From: Acinetobacter sp. C32I
GTDB lineage: Bacteria; Pseudomonadota; Gammaproteobacteria; Pseudomonadales; Moraxellaceae
Assembly (NCBI RefSeq): GCF_023702715.1
Contig: NZ_CP098480.1
Location: forward strand, 1,488,001 to 1,552,000
DNA: 64,000 nucleotides
Direction: 5' to 3'
In this document: piece by piece, positions 28,001-36,583 of the stretch
Numbering within the stretch: position 1 is the first letter of the stretch
How the letters are laid out: every line of letters begins with the position of its first letter
The notes under the pieces: generated by a model
Database searches by the model: none
Told to the model about the DNA's origin: nothing
The model's input: only the letters and a program-made list of their open reading frames with translations
Made by a program: the position numbers and the translations under genes

Positions 28001-29841
28001 CCATCCAAATCAAAATAATAATAGGTTGGTACATCATAGGCATCGTAAACCGCAACTTGACGTAAACGTGGATGCCATTTTAGTTTGGTATGGAAACTGC
28101 CATCATCCGCCCACTCTTCAATGGCTTTGGCATTTGGCAACGTCGATTCATAACGAATATTTTGTCCACGGTCTGTGCGATCGGTATAGCGCGTTAATTG
28201 GTGCGCCTGATTATATTCATATTGACGTGCATACCCATTTTGATCGAAAGCTGTAATCAGATTACCTTGTGCATCATAGTGATAGCGTGCCCAAGGCTTA
28301 ATTTGATCATCCACAAATACCGCAATAATCTTAACTTGCTCATTAAAAGCAAATTTTAGTTGGTGCTGAGCCTGTTCAAACTGAAAATCAATGGCTTGAA
28401 GATAAGCAACACCATCTGCCAAAAGATAACTTAGGCTAATTTTTTCATTGGTGTTTTCATTAAATTGTTGAATTAAATGATAGGGCTGACCAAGACCAAA
28501 TTGATGAAAATGGAAACTCCAGTCACCGCCGAAATCTAATAGCAAATCTCCATTTCCAACTGGATGAACCGTCATTCCTTCATAAGGAACGGTATAAGCC
28601 TGCTGCAAAATCGTAGATGGTAAGGCATGTTTACGCCCTTTCGCATCAATAAAGACGTAACCTTGTTCTTTTGGCAAAATCACATTGGAAAAAGGCATCA
28701 TCCAACGAGCGCCCATCATCCCCTGATCAAACTCATCCATTTGCGAGTTATATTGGCGACTAAATACAAAACCAACTTTAGGTAAATAGAAATCGGCATG
28801 CTGAACCCGCTCTGCACCAATTGAATAACTGATACTCTTACCCGTCTCTGAACCATTACCTTCACAAGGCGGTGCATTCAACGCATCCGCCTGTAAGCTC
28901 ACAAACTCTAAGGTATCCCCTTTGGTATGGCGCTCATATTCTCCCGTCTGATTAATCGGCACACTGGCATTGCCTTTATTTTCGCTGGCCTGAATCGCAG
29001 TTAAAGTTTGTTGTAATAACCAAGCCAAACTATATTTCTGCCCTGCATTGGCTTGCTGCTGTAAAGTCTGGCTTAAAGTTGCAATTGCTTGTGTTGCTTT
29101 CTGTTGCAGGTGAGTTTGAATATTGGGTTGTAGTTTAGGGGTTAAATCTGCCTGACTCGGTTTACCGATTAAATCAATGAGAGGTGCAGCCCAATTGCTA
29201 AATTTGAGTTTGGGGTCTCTTTTCTCTGCTGTTGCACCTGCCGACGTTGCAGCCATGTTCGCACTTATTGCTGTCGCAGGCACAGACAAGCTCGTCAGAA
29301 TACTGCTGCCTAAGGTCGTTGCCTGTGAGAGTAAGGTCGCTAATTTGGCTTGTGTTTCTTGTAAAAACTTTTCTAAATCACCTGCGACCATCGCATTCAA
29401 ATGCAGGCTCAAGCGTTTAATATCCGCGTCTTTAATCTTTCCATTTTCTGGATATAAACATTGCGACATTAGACCAAACATCGGACGTAATGCCATACGC
29501 GCATGTGCTTCATTGCTTGGTTCAGCAAATAAACCAATTAAATTTGCAGCGAGCAAAGCACCCTGTTGTACACCTGCATCCTCTGTCTTGCTGTCGGTCG
29601 TGTATAAAATTAAATCCAGCACACTGCCGGTTAAAGCAAAAATATTGGCTACCGTTGCAGTATTCGCACTCCCTTGTAATTGTTCTAAACTGGTATTCCC
29701 ACATACCTGTAAATAAAGCTGGATTTGCTTGGCAATCATTTGCAGGTCAGTTACCGTGTGTACGCTGTCCAAATTAAAAACAGCAAGTTCAACCTTCGAC
29801 GCTTTTTGATCTGTTGCCTGTTGTGTTTTTTCCGTAGCCAT
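25048..29841 (-). CDS. T6SS-associated Rhs effector with unrecognised C-terminal domain
   Basis: 1597 residues from ATG 29841 (TTG at 29850 is rejected). Order: an N-terminal helical, partly hydrophobic region of about 330 residues without a visible PAAR motif; an Rhs/YD-repeat shell of about 1000 residues with many YD motifs (such as YEYDELGNPVKTIRPDG); and the core end with RYYEPYSARYISKDPIGLEGG and NPNQWIDPEGL. After that DPEGL motif 202 residues remain (about 25051-25656), containing YNLHNGNVYNAGG and GVEVGIGTPGVDISVSD; no toxin family was recognised. Known Rhs proteins encapsulate and release such a tail. VgrG upstream and lipoproteins downstream support T6SS delivery. Confidence 0.92.
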   Translation of the reverse strand: MATEKTQQATDQKASKVELAVFNLDSVHTVTDLQMIAKQIQLYLQVCGNTSLEQLQGSANTATVANIFALTGSVLDLILYTTDSKTEDAGVQQGALLAANLIGLFAEPSNEAHARMALRPMFGLMSQCLYPENGKIKDADIKRLSLHLNAMVAGDLEKFLQETQAKLATLLSQATTLGSSILTSLSVPATAISANMAATSAGATAEKRDPKLKFSNWAAPLIDLIGKPSQADLTPKLQPNIQTHLQQKATQAIATLSQTLQQQANAGQKYSLAWLLQQTLTAIQASENKGNASVPINQTGEYERHTKGDTLEFVSLQADALNAPPCEGNGSETGKSISYSIGAERVQHADFYLPKVGFVFSRQYNSQMDEFDQGMMGARWMMPFSNVILPKEQGYVFIDAKGRKHALPSTILQQAYTVPYEGMTVHPVGNGDLLLDFGGDWSFHFHQFGLGQPYHLIQQFNENTNEKISLSYLLADGVAYLQAIDFQFEQAQHQLKFAFNEQVKIIAVFVDDQIKPWARYHYDAQGNLITAFDQNGYARQYEYNQAHQLTRYTDRTDRGQNIRYESTLPNAKAIEEWADDGSFHTKLKWHPRLRQVAVYDAYDVPTYYYFDLDGFTYRTRLADGRESWYSRDGEKRITRQIDFEGRETQQEYNDQGQLAKIVQPNGGVIRFAYDEQGNLTETKDPEGNIWKREYDAQGNVSKEINPLGHVTQYKYNNNNQVVEVIDAKGGIKKIQYNDQGQMLSYTDCSGKSSTWEYDEEGDLSAQQAANEQKVQYLYSMQGKDKGQLQAIVYPDGLKELFEHDQEGRLLKHTDTNGLTTQYQYNTVGLLEQRIDANQHRVGYQWDKQGRIQKLINQNQAEYQFSYNKFGQLVREQAFDGEEKHYSYSENGLLFQIRQPNILTEFSYYDDGQIASKTYTHLHTHQSQSEQFEYNLNQQLSSASNAESQVQLYRNQLGQLVREHQHYKMLNLTAVLRYEYDELGNPVKTIRPDGQQQTNLSYGSGHIYGIAFNQQDVVSFQRDDLHRETVRFLANGLVQTKHYNDVGLLISQQIEPEQETSDRLRYQAHRHYQYDKNYLLTQVEDSRLGQFNYQYDPIGRLISTQSQHKNESFKFDPAGNLVDPINQTTHAKNNLIKQYQGKHYQYDVQGNVIETTQNGKVLKLTWDNHNRLIQSNLNGKVTQYGYDVFGRRLYKKSSNQDFTLFGWDGDLMIWESSQNSNHPENSYTKHYVYEPDSFVPLMQAGYQGFIQLIETPDYSEYLNKPYSVYKDPIWSSDTRKNRVALEQTAFYHCDQVGTPQTLSNAAGECVWEITQDTWGTALEIQILNKDNPFEQSNLRFQGQYYDNETGLHYNRYRYYEPYSARYISKDPIGLEGGMNTSAYVNNPNQWIDPEGLNSFNYGEMFGIPASAQSGIAYQGQRNYDCWLKTGKQCEIAVEPLFDYVICSGGFSVLGGSKIYNLHNGNVYNAGGISLTGMKDAKDHAKTVGDIAKKSIDNSFKVGAANLNKLKKMFSGSCMAGYILNKPSGLTNSKATDEFLTGMGVTQSVGWWGARFGVTTPAGSFFDRNGPVGVEVGIGTPGVDISVSDSKPTLVRTQD

Positions 29842-29910
29842 CAATCTCAAACCCTTAATTTATTTCAATACATCTATTTTTAAATTGCTGCGCGTGAATT
29901 AAAATCTGTC

Positions 29911-32900
29911 CTAACCATTGTTCTGACCATGAAAACGATCAACGATGCCTTGTTGAAGAATCGAATCCATTTGGGTGGCCTCCGCCAATTTTGTCGCTGC
30001 CTGATCTTTTACAAAACCCACACCCTGTGCTTTGATCATGTCAACCGACTGGCTCGGATTCATGGCGAGTTGCGCCAAGCTTTTCATTTGATCTGGAGAA
30101 ATATTAAGGTTCAGTTGCTTTGAAACAGCACTTAAAGCGGTATTGCTGACTTGATCCTTGATTTGCCCAACCGTCTGCTCAACCAAACCATTTAAGGTAT
30201 TTTTACCTATATTTTTAAGGCTATTTTTATCCATCGAAACTAAACTGCTGCTCAGCTGTTGCTTCATGTTCTGTCCCAATGCACTGCTTAATGAGGCGGC
30301 AACTTTTTCTACTGGCTCTGCCCAAGTATAATCACGTTTAAAGTCACTACTTGATGCCCATGCACTGGTCTCATCTTTTTCAAAAATGACCTTGGCTGCG
30401 CCTGGTGCAATGCCTGTCACTTGAGCAAAACCATTTCCATCCAGTTTGCCAGTCAGTTGCTTCCCCAGAGAATCAATCACTTTATAGCTGTTCTGCTTAA
30501 AGAAATTATCTCCCCCATAACTTCTTAATAACTGTAGCGCGCCTTTCAGTGATTTTGCTTGTGGTAACTGGGGTGCATTGCTACTTGCACTCGCGCCTGA
30601 GGCGAGTAAATGCTGACCTGCTTTTGCTTCAAACTTACCACTGGTCACAGGGAAAATACCTGATCCATTCAGCTTAATCTGAGAACCACCCGCAGTAATC
30701 ACAATCTCTTTCGGACTACTGATCTCAATACGATCTTCAGTTGAGATAATCTGAATGCCTTGCTTGGCCAGTAAATCCATACCATCTGACTGTGCTTGGA
30801 CTTCAAACTTACCTTTGGCAGCAACTTGTTTAATCCCATTCTGCGCTGCAAATACACTGATTCTGTTTTGCGCATGTGTAACCAGATTTTTCTGTGTGCT
30901 TAGATTGATACTATCGCCCGCAAACTGATTGATCTGTCCATCCGCAGATAAATGAATATCTTCATTGGTACTTAGGCCAATCCCTGCTGGCGAGTTCAGC
31001 AATAGCAATGATTTTTTAAACTGAGCGATCTTCTCTTGAATCTGCTCAGCAAATTCTTTGAGTTGATCCAGCGATTCTATTTCATCAGTCTGCTGATTCT
31101 TGGCCACTTCACTTAGAGCTTTGGCATTGTTTTGATTGCCCTCTAGCTGTTGTTTAGCAACTTGGGCATCCAGATGCTGGCCTTGGGCTTGATCCTGTTT
31201 ATGCGTGGAAAGCAGTAAACCCTCGCCTGCACGGACTGCACCCCATTGATCAGTGCGCAGTTCAAAACCTTCACCGCGGTCTTCACTTTCTGCTGTTGAT
31301 TTAGGGTGACTCAGTTTGCCGAGATTGAGTTGACTGGCTGCATGACTGCTTTGCAACTGAGCACTGATCTGACCTGTGGTGTCATCAAAGCGCAGTTGGT
31401 TAAAACCTTCGCCCTGATATTCTTTTGACTTGATCCCTGCCAGTTTCTTGGTGTCAGGCAGCTTACCTGCATGGTCAAATCTAGTTGGACTACGATGGCC
31501 TTCGTGGATTCTTCCCACTACAAATGGACGGTCGATATTGCCATCAAAGAAGTCGATGACTACGATTTCATCAATTCGTGGCAAGAAGCGTGCACCATAG
31601 CCTTCACCTGCCCAAGGCGTGAGTACATCCACCCACGCTGAATCAGTGTCATTGTCATTCGCGCCTGCACCACCATCATGGCTGTGATCGTCATTGCGAG
31701 TAAACAGGAAACGAACTTTAATCCGTCCCCATTCATCCACATAGATTTCTTCGCCGCTTGGCCCAACTACTTTGGCACGTTGTGGTGAAGCTGCTGGACG
31801 GTGTTGTAAGGGATGATATTCAGGAACGGTTTTAATGCTACGGCGTTGCAAAATCAGTTGATTGGCTTGGCGTTCGTCACTCTCTTTTATTTGCCAATTG
31901 CTTTGTGCTAATAATTGATTGATCTGTTGATGTAGATCTTTAGGCAAGTTGTTTTGGTTATAAAAGTTTTTGCCTGTGATCAGGAATTCTTTATCACTGC
32001 CATCATGCTGATCAATTTCAGGGTGTTCAGCCAATTCAAACCAGTAACCGACATGGGTATCGCGCACGGTGCTATGGGCTGTAAATTGTTTGGATTGTAA
32101 GTCGTAGTATTGACCCAAGTTCCGATTCAGTTTTTCGATCTGTGTATTGCCCGATGGGGTTGCACCATCTTCCCCATTCAGGTCTTGCATCCATGCCGGT
32201 GAAAAGTGCCATGCCTGTTCCAGACCAAGACTGGCATTGTCATGTTGTTCGCTGTGTTGATGTGTGCTCTGTACACTGCCTGCGCCATCTTCTTGTTCCA
32301 GTGCATCCGCTTGCCAGCGTTGTACATGCACGCTGCTCGGTTGTAATGAACGTTGTCCAACCAAACTGGTCATGCTGTCGTATTGTTCGGTGGCACTGCT
32401 GCGGTGATAACGGATCTGTCGTCGCTCTAAGGCTTGGTACTGGCTATTGTCGTCAATCAGGCGTAGTTTTTGCGGCTGAATCGCAGCACTGCTTTGCGCG
32501 ACTGTTCGTTCAGCTTCATCAATGAGCCAGTTGATCGATTCGCTACGCATCAAAGATGTTAAAAAATCTTCATCTGATTGATTATATTGCATAATAAAGG
32601 GACGAATGTCGTAGTCTTGACTGAGTCCGCTTAAATCAAGCGTTAAGCTGGATGCAAATAAGGGGCTTTTTTGTTGCCACTCTTTGAAGATAATTTCCAC
32701 CACATCACGCACGCTCTTGTTCATAAATACGCGGCTGTTACGGCGTTGTTTCCATAGTGCGGTGGGATCTTCTAAAGTCAGTTTATAGACAGTAAGGCTA
32801 CCGTCTGATTGTCCTTGTAAGGCTTGAGTAATAATCCCTGTAACACGAGTGAGTTGACCTTGATCAGTCACCGTATCAATTGCCGCTTGGCTACCAATAA

Positions 32901-33099
32901 ATTGTTTGAGTGGAATGGTCGCATTGGTCGACAGGCAAATCAGTTCTGCCTTAAATCCATCATTCAGTTGATGCTGACCATCAATACGCTGTAGGAAGAC
33001 TTGAGTATTTAAGTTTTGATTAGAAAATTGAATATGGATTGCACGTTTTTGTGCAGTAAGGCCCAAACTGTCCAAGGCCTGAAATATATTACTCAACAT
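29911..33099 (-). CDS. vgrG: VgrG spike protein with C-terminal adaptor-like extension
   Basis: 1062 residues, long for VgrG. Order: gp27/GPD-like domain (to about 400), gp5 OB-fold (about 440-560, VDEWGRIKVRFLF and WVDVLTPWAGEGYGARFLPR), DUF2345-type region (about 600-830, with LLLSTHKQDQAQG), then a transthyretin-like stretch (about 860-920, TGKLDGNGFAQVTGIAPGAA) and a helical tail. Such C-terminal extensions often bind a cargo effector, here presumably the Rhs protein encoded 69 bp downstream. The ATG is preceded by an AT palindrome (TATTTTATAAAATA) and no clear Shine-Dalgarno site. T6SS structural genes are not in the window. Confidence 0.94.
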   Translation of the reverse strand: MLSNIFQALDSLGLTAQKRAIHIQFSNQNLNTQVFLQRIDGQHQLNDGFKAELICLSTNATIPLKQFIGSQAAIDTVTDQGQLTRVTGIITQALQGQSDGSLTVYKLTLEDPTALWKQRRNSRVFMNKSVRDVVEIIFKEWQQKSPLFASSLTLDLSGLSQDYDIRPFIMQYNQSDEDFLTSLMRSESINWLIDEAERTVAQSSAAIQPQKLRLIDDNSQYQALERRQIRYHRSSATEQYDSMTSLVGQRSLQPSSVHVQRWQADALEQEDGAGSVQSTHQHSEQHDNASLGLEQAWHFSPAWMQDLNGEDGATPSGNTQIEKLNRNLGQYYDLQSKQFTAHSTVRDTHVGYWFELAEHPEIDQHDGSDKEFLITGKNFYNQNNLPKDLHQQINQLLAQSNWQIKESDERQANQLILQRRSIKTVPEYHPLQHRPAASPQRAKVVGPSGEEIYVDEWGRIKVRFLFTRNDDHSHDGGAGANDNDTDSAWVDVLTPWAGEGYGARFLPRIDEIVVIDFFDGNIDRPFVVGRIHEGHRSPTRFDHAGKLPDTKKLAGIKSKEYQGEGFNQLRFDDTTGQISAQLQSSHAASQLNLGKLSHPKSTAESEDRGEGFELRTDQWGAVRAGEGLLLSTHKQDQAQGQHLDAQVAKQQLEGNQNNAKALSEVAKNQQTDEIESLDQLKEFAEQIQEKIAQFKKSLLLLNSPAGIGLSTNEDIHLSADGQINQFAGDSINLSTQKNLVTHAQNRISVFAAQNGIKQVAAKGKFEVQAQSDGMDLLAKQGIQIISTEDRIEISSPKEIVITAGGSQIKLNGSGIFPVTSGKFEAKAGQHLLASGASASSNAPQLPQAKSLKGALQLLRSYGGDNFFKQNSYKVIDSLGKQLTGKLDGNGFAQVTGIAPGAAKVIFEKDETSAWASSSDFKRDYTWAEPVEKVAASLSSALGQNMKQQLSSSLVSMDKNSLKNIGKNTLNGLVEQTVGQIKDQVSNTALSAVSKQLNLNISPDQMKSLAQLAMNPSQSVDMIKAQGVGFVKDQAATKLAEATQMDSILQQGIVDRFHGQNNG

Positions 33100-33284
33100 T
33101 ATTTTATAAAATATTAACTAAAATTTACGCTATTTTATAAACAGCATACAAATCTGTCTATATTTTTAATGTTACGTTCTTGCAACAAAGCCTGCAATAA
33201 ACTGCAGATTTTAGTCTAAGCGCCTAAAATAATGATTAATAATTTTTTTTACAGGATTAAATCAGAATACATATAAACCAAAAT

Positions 33285-33324
33285 GTTTTATCAAATAAGG
33301 CCAATTCTCCCTATTTGATAAAAC
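33285..33324. terminator. Long hairpin between the isomerase-like gene and vgrG
   Basis: Perfect 13-bp arms (GTTTTATCAAATA and its complement) around a 14-base loop, directly after the isomerase-like gene. The stems are AT-rich and a modest T-rich stretch follows on the minus strand. It likely ends the helicase/isomerase transcript and separates it from vgrG. The rest of 33100-33284 holds only AT-rich presumed vgrG promoter DNA. Confidence 0.65.
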
Positions 33325-33339
33325 AGCAATCATTCAACC

Positions 33340-33702
33340 TTAGACTGTGGCCTTAAAATAATCTTCTTTCGGCATATCAATCACTTCAACACACAACTGT
33401 ATCGGATAGCTGACTTTAGACTGGATATAGCTTTTTTGCTGCAGTCGCTGCAACAATGCCGCACCAACAGCTTGTTTTTGAGCCTGCGTTCTGCCACTCA
33501 ATAAATACAGTTTTAAATGAATATAGGCTTCTTCGGTTTCATTCAAACCAATTAAAAATATCTCGTCTTTAAATGCACGAGATTTAATATCATGTGCGAC
33601 AAATAAATCCGTTTCAATTAATGCGATATTCGCATCTTTTAATAATTGATGCGGATTTAATTCAGTTAAATTAGCCGAATAGTTTGCAATTAAATGCGGC
33701 AT
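33340..33702 (-). CDS. 5-carboxymethyl-2-hydroxymuconate isomerase (HpcD/HpaF)-like tautomerase
   Basis: 120 residues beginning MPHL, so that Pro becomes residue 1 after Met removal, as in tautomerase-superfamily enzymes. It has the CHMI-type length and the C-terminal YPIQLCVEVIDMPKEDYFKATV-like family end (FKATV). The family isomerises a homoprotocatechuate ring-cleavage product, but no other hpa/hpc gene is in the window. It starts 11 bp after the helicase gene stop, so it may be co-transcribed by chance of arrangement. The real substrate is uncertain. Confidence 0.8.
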   Translation of the reverse strand: MPHLIANYSANLTELNPHQLLKDANIALIETDLFVAHDIKSRAFKDEIFLIGLNETEEAYIHLKLYLLSGRTQAQKQAVGAALLQRLQQKSYIQSKVSYPIQLCVEVIDMPKEDYFKATV

Positions 33703-33713
33703 TTTTATGATTC

Positions 33714-35426
33714 CTATTCTACAAATAATAAAGCTAAACGGACTTGGTCATAAGCCATTCGCGGACTAGTGGCTTCAACAATGGGACGCAATTTAATCGA
33801 ACCATCATCAGTAAAATGTTCAGGATTTTTACGTTTATGCAAACGCTTATAAATCTTACGCACTTCTTCAATCACTTCATCGCCTGGACTGGCGACTGAA
33901 ATATCCAAACCCTGCTCTTTATGCAAACGTGCCAGATGATTGATGATCGTTGCAGGCGTTAAACCACGCTCATGTGCAATGTCTTCAATTTCATAGCCTT
34001 CTTCAAATAAAGTACGGGTTTCATCCAAGGTCGCTGCAGCATAATTCTGTTTTGCACCTTTGGCGATTTTCTTTTCATTACGGGCAATTTCAGTCGCATT
34101 CAGTGTGCCACCACAATGCCGAATAAAGGCATTATGCTGTGTGCTTAAATCAATATTTTCAAAGTTGGCTTCCGCTTCACTCGATAATTCCTGAAAACGG
34201 CGATCTGCTTTAATTGCCAAGCTATCCAGCTCAAGTGCCTGCTCATTAAAGCCGAGCAATTTCAGCCCTGTCAGAGATTTTAAGCGTGATAAAGCCACAT
34301 AGCCCTGACCTTTTTCAAAGGTATTACTGAGATTGATCTCTGCGGCTTCCAAAGTCATCCCTTGGCTTTTATGAATAGTGATTGCCCATGCCAAACGCAA
34401 CGGAATCTGTTGAAAACTGGCAATTGCCTTACCCGCTTCATTTTCAATCGACCATGTTTCAGGTTCAACCAAGAAGGTTGTGCCATCCGTCAACTTCACT
34501 TTAGGCAAAATGCCCTGCTTATCGTCTTCTTCAAAACCAATCACTTCACCTAAACTGCCATTGATATAGCCCATATCAAAGTTGTTTTTAACAAACATGA
34601 CTTTGGCATTTTTCTTTAGGGTGAGTTCTTCAGGCGCACGTACTGATGATTTTAAGGTTTCCATCAACTTTTCGTTGCCATCGACCACGGCATTGAATTG
34701 ATGGCTTTCATTGTCAATTTCATTCAGGTGCTGATAATTAATATTATCGACATCCATATTATGCGTATATAAACGGGTAAAGGTCTCGCCAATATCGTGC
34801 TGCCGCGATTGTTGCAAAGCACTAATATGGTTGCCTTGAATATTCTGCGCCCGAATTGCATTGAGAATCTGATTGAGGATTTCATCATCCTGACGATGCT
34901 GTTCAGTTAAATAACAGACACGGAATTTAGCTTCGACCCAAGCCTCCGACATAAAGCAGAATTTATCGCGATTGCTTTCATCCTTTTTACCGACTGGCGG
35001 TAACTGGAAGAAGTCACCAGCAACAATGACTTGAATCCCACCAAAGGCTTCGTCACTTTCTTTAAAGTATTTCAATACCTGATTAACCAAATTCAATTGC
35101 TTGGCATGCAGCATTGAAATTTCATCAATAATCAAGACTTGGGCATTTTCTAAATGCTCTTTTAAATATTTACGCTCTTTCATCCGTTTCAGATCATCAT
35201 CACTTAGGCGGTCTTTAATCCCGATCCCTGCCCAAGTATGGATGGTCATGCCATTCATATGCGTCGCCGCAATCCCTGTGGATGCAGTGATCGCCACAGG
35301 CACTTTACGTGCTTTGAGATAATGAATGTACTGATTAAGCGTATAGGTTTTTCCTGCACCTGCTGAGCCCGTTAAAAAAACATTTTCCCCAGCTTTAAGT
35401 AACTTGAGTGCAGTCTCTTGTTTCAT
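33714..35426 (-). CDS. Pif1/RecD-like AAA helicase with C-terminal helix-turn-helix
   Basis: 570 residues from ATG 35426, next to Walker A GSAGAGKT at residues 20-27. The frame is open to 35537 but the added leader has no helicase similarity. Walker B is VLIIDEISML; a Q-loop-like FFQLPPVGK follows; the C-terminal helicase part has WAITIHKSQGMTL. A helix-turn-helix (about 450-500, IEDIAHERGLTPATI) lies near the end, as in several SF1B proteins. Expected role: ATP-dependent 5'-3' DNA unwinding in replication or repair. It is divergent from the hydrolase at 35588. Confidence 0.88.
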   Translation of the reverse strand: MKQETALKLLKAGENVFLTGSAGAGKTYTLNQYIHYLKARKVPVAITASTGIAATHMNGMTIHTWAGIGIKDRLSDDDLKRMKERKYLKEHLENAQVLIIDEISMLHAKQLNLVNQVLKYFKESDEAFGGIQVIVAGDFFQLPPVGKKDESNRDKFCFMSEAWVEAKFRVCYLTEQHRQDDEILNQILNAIRAQNIQGNHISALQQSRQHDIGETFTRLYTHNMDVDNINYQHLNEIDNESHQFNAVVDGNEKLMETLKSSVRAPEELTLKKNAKVMFVKNNFDMGYINGSLGEVIGFEEDDKQGILPKVKLTDGTTFLVEPETWSIENEAGKAIASFQQIPLRLAWAITIHKSQGMTLEAAEINLSNTFEKGQGYVALSRLKSLTGLKLLGFNEQALELDSLAIKADRRFQELSSEAEANFENIDLSTQHNAFIRHCGGTLNATEIARNEKKIAKGAKQNYAAATLDETRTLFEEGYEIEDIAHERGLTPATIINHLARLHKEQGLDISVASPGDEVIEEVRKIYKRLHKRKNPEHFTDDGSIKLRPIVEATSPRMAYDQVRLALLFVE

Positions 35427-35587
35427 AATTTCTTCAGTCAAAAACAACAGTGCATAGCTTAACGATTTTTTCGCAAAAATAAAAACGCAAATCCAATTCG
35501 CGAACGCTTGGTGTCGCATAATTGCATTGACATCCAAGGGTTTTCATTTAATGTGGTTGTTAATGAATTCAGACTTGATATATAAAA

Positions 35588-36553
35588 ATGACTACTTCAA
35601 ATCTCTATACATATCAGCCAGATATACTCGGTGAAGATTATCAGCAACTGACTTTAAATTTTGCTGATGACTATGATGGAAAAGTTGTTGCTACACTGGT
35701 TCGTAAGAAAGCCGCAGAAGCGACCAAAAAAGCAGTTTTATATATTCATGGTTTTGCAGATTATTTTTTCCAAAAAGAAATGGCTGAACAATTCAATCAG
35801 CATGGTTACGATTTTTACGCACTTGACCTGAGAAAATATGGTCGCTCAAAACTGCCACACCAAAAGCTCTACTATGTTTTAGATTTACGTGAATATGATG
35901 CCGAAATCAGCAAGGCACTCGAAATCATCGGTCAAGAAAATCACAATCAAGTTGTACTGGCGGGACATTCCACTGGTGGTCTGATTGCTACTTTGTATGC
36001 TGCACATTATCCAGATCATCGTTTAATTAAAGCAGTCTGGAACAATAGCCCCTTTTATGATTTCTATAAAAGTGTCATTGAGAAAAAAGTCGGGATTCCC
36101 TTGCTCAGTGAAGTGGGTAAACGCTTACCCAATGCAAAATTTCCAAGTGGCTTAAATCCATGGTACACACCAAGCTTGCATAAAGATTTTTACGGCGAAT
36201 GGGATTTCAATTTAGATTGGAAACCAAAAACCATGCCTTTTGTGCACCTCTGTTTTGTCACGGCCATTCATGAAGCACAAAAAGAAATCCATCGAGGTGT
36301 GACCCTAAATGTGCCGACCTTAATCATGCATTCACATCAATCCAAATTTCCTAAAAAATGGGGCATTGATGCACAGCAAAGCGATGTGATTCTAGATGTC
36401 AATGATATGACGCAAAATGCCAAGAAAATGAAAGGTGATGTGCAAACCCTGTCTATTCAAAATGGTTTGCATGATTTGGTTTTATCTGCACCGCCTGTTC
36501 GTGCACAGGTCTATAAAGATCTGTTTGCTTGGTTGGCTGAAAAAACCCAGTAA
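35588..36553 (+). CDS. Serine aminopeptidase S33-type alpha/beta hydrolase
   Basis: 321 residues. Motifs: YIHGFADYFFQKEMAE at the oxyanion strand, nucleophile elbow GHSTGG, and a late His in NGLHDLVLS. This layout fits the monoacylglycerol lipase/lysophospholipase branch (hydrolase_4). No signal peptide is seen, so it is cytoplasmic. Its start has no strong ribosome site. It runs towards the convergent regulator gene at 36584. Substrate unknown. Confidence 0.86.
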   Translation: MTTSNLYTYQPDILGEDYQQLTLNFADDYDGKVVATLVRKKAAEATKKAVLYIHGFADYFFQKEMAEQFNQHGYDFYALDLRKYGRSKLPHQKLYYVLDLREYDAEISKALEIIGQENHNQVVLAGHSTGGLIATLYAAHYPDHRLIKAVWNNSPFYDFYKSVIEKKVGIPLLSEVGKRLPNAKFPSGLNPWYTPSLHKDFYGEWDFNLDWKPKTMPFVHLCFVTAIHEAQKEIHRGVTLNVPTLIMHSHQSKFPKKWGIDAQQSDVILDVNDMTQNAKKMKGDVQTLSIQNGLHDLVLSAPPVRAQVYKDLFAWLAEKTQ

Positions 36554-36583
36554 TACCGACGACCATTTTAAATATCTTGATGC

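Noticed and set aside
29177-29716. 179-codon plus-strand frame antisense to rhs
   Set aside because: It lies wholly within the Rhs N-terminal coding region and has no recognisable protein features.
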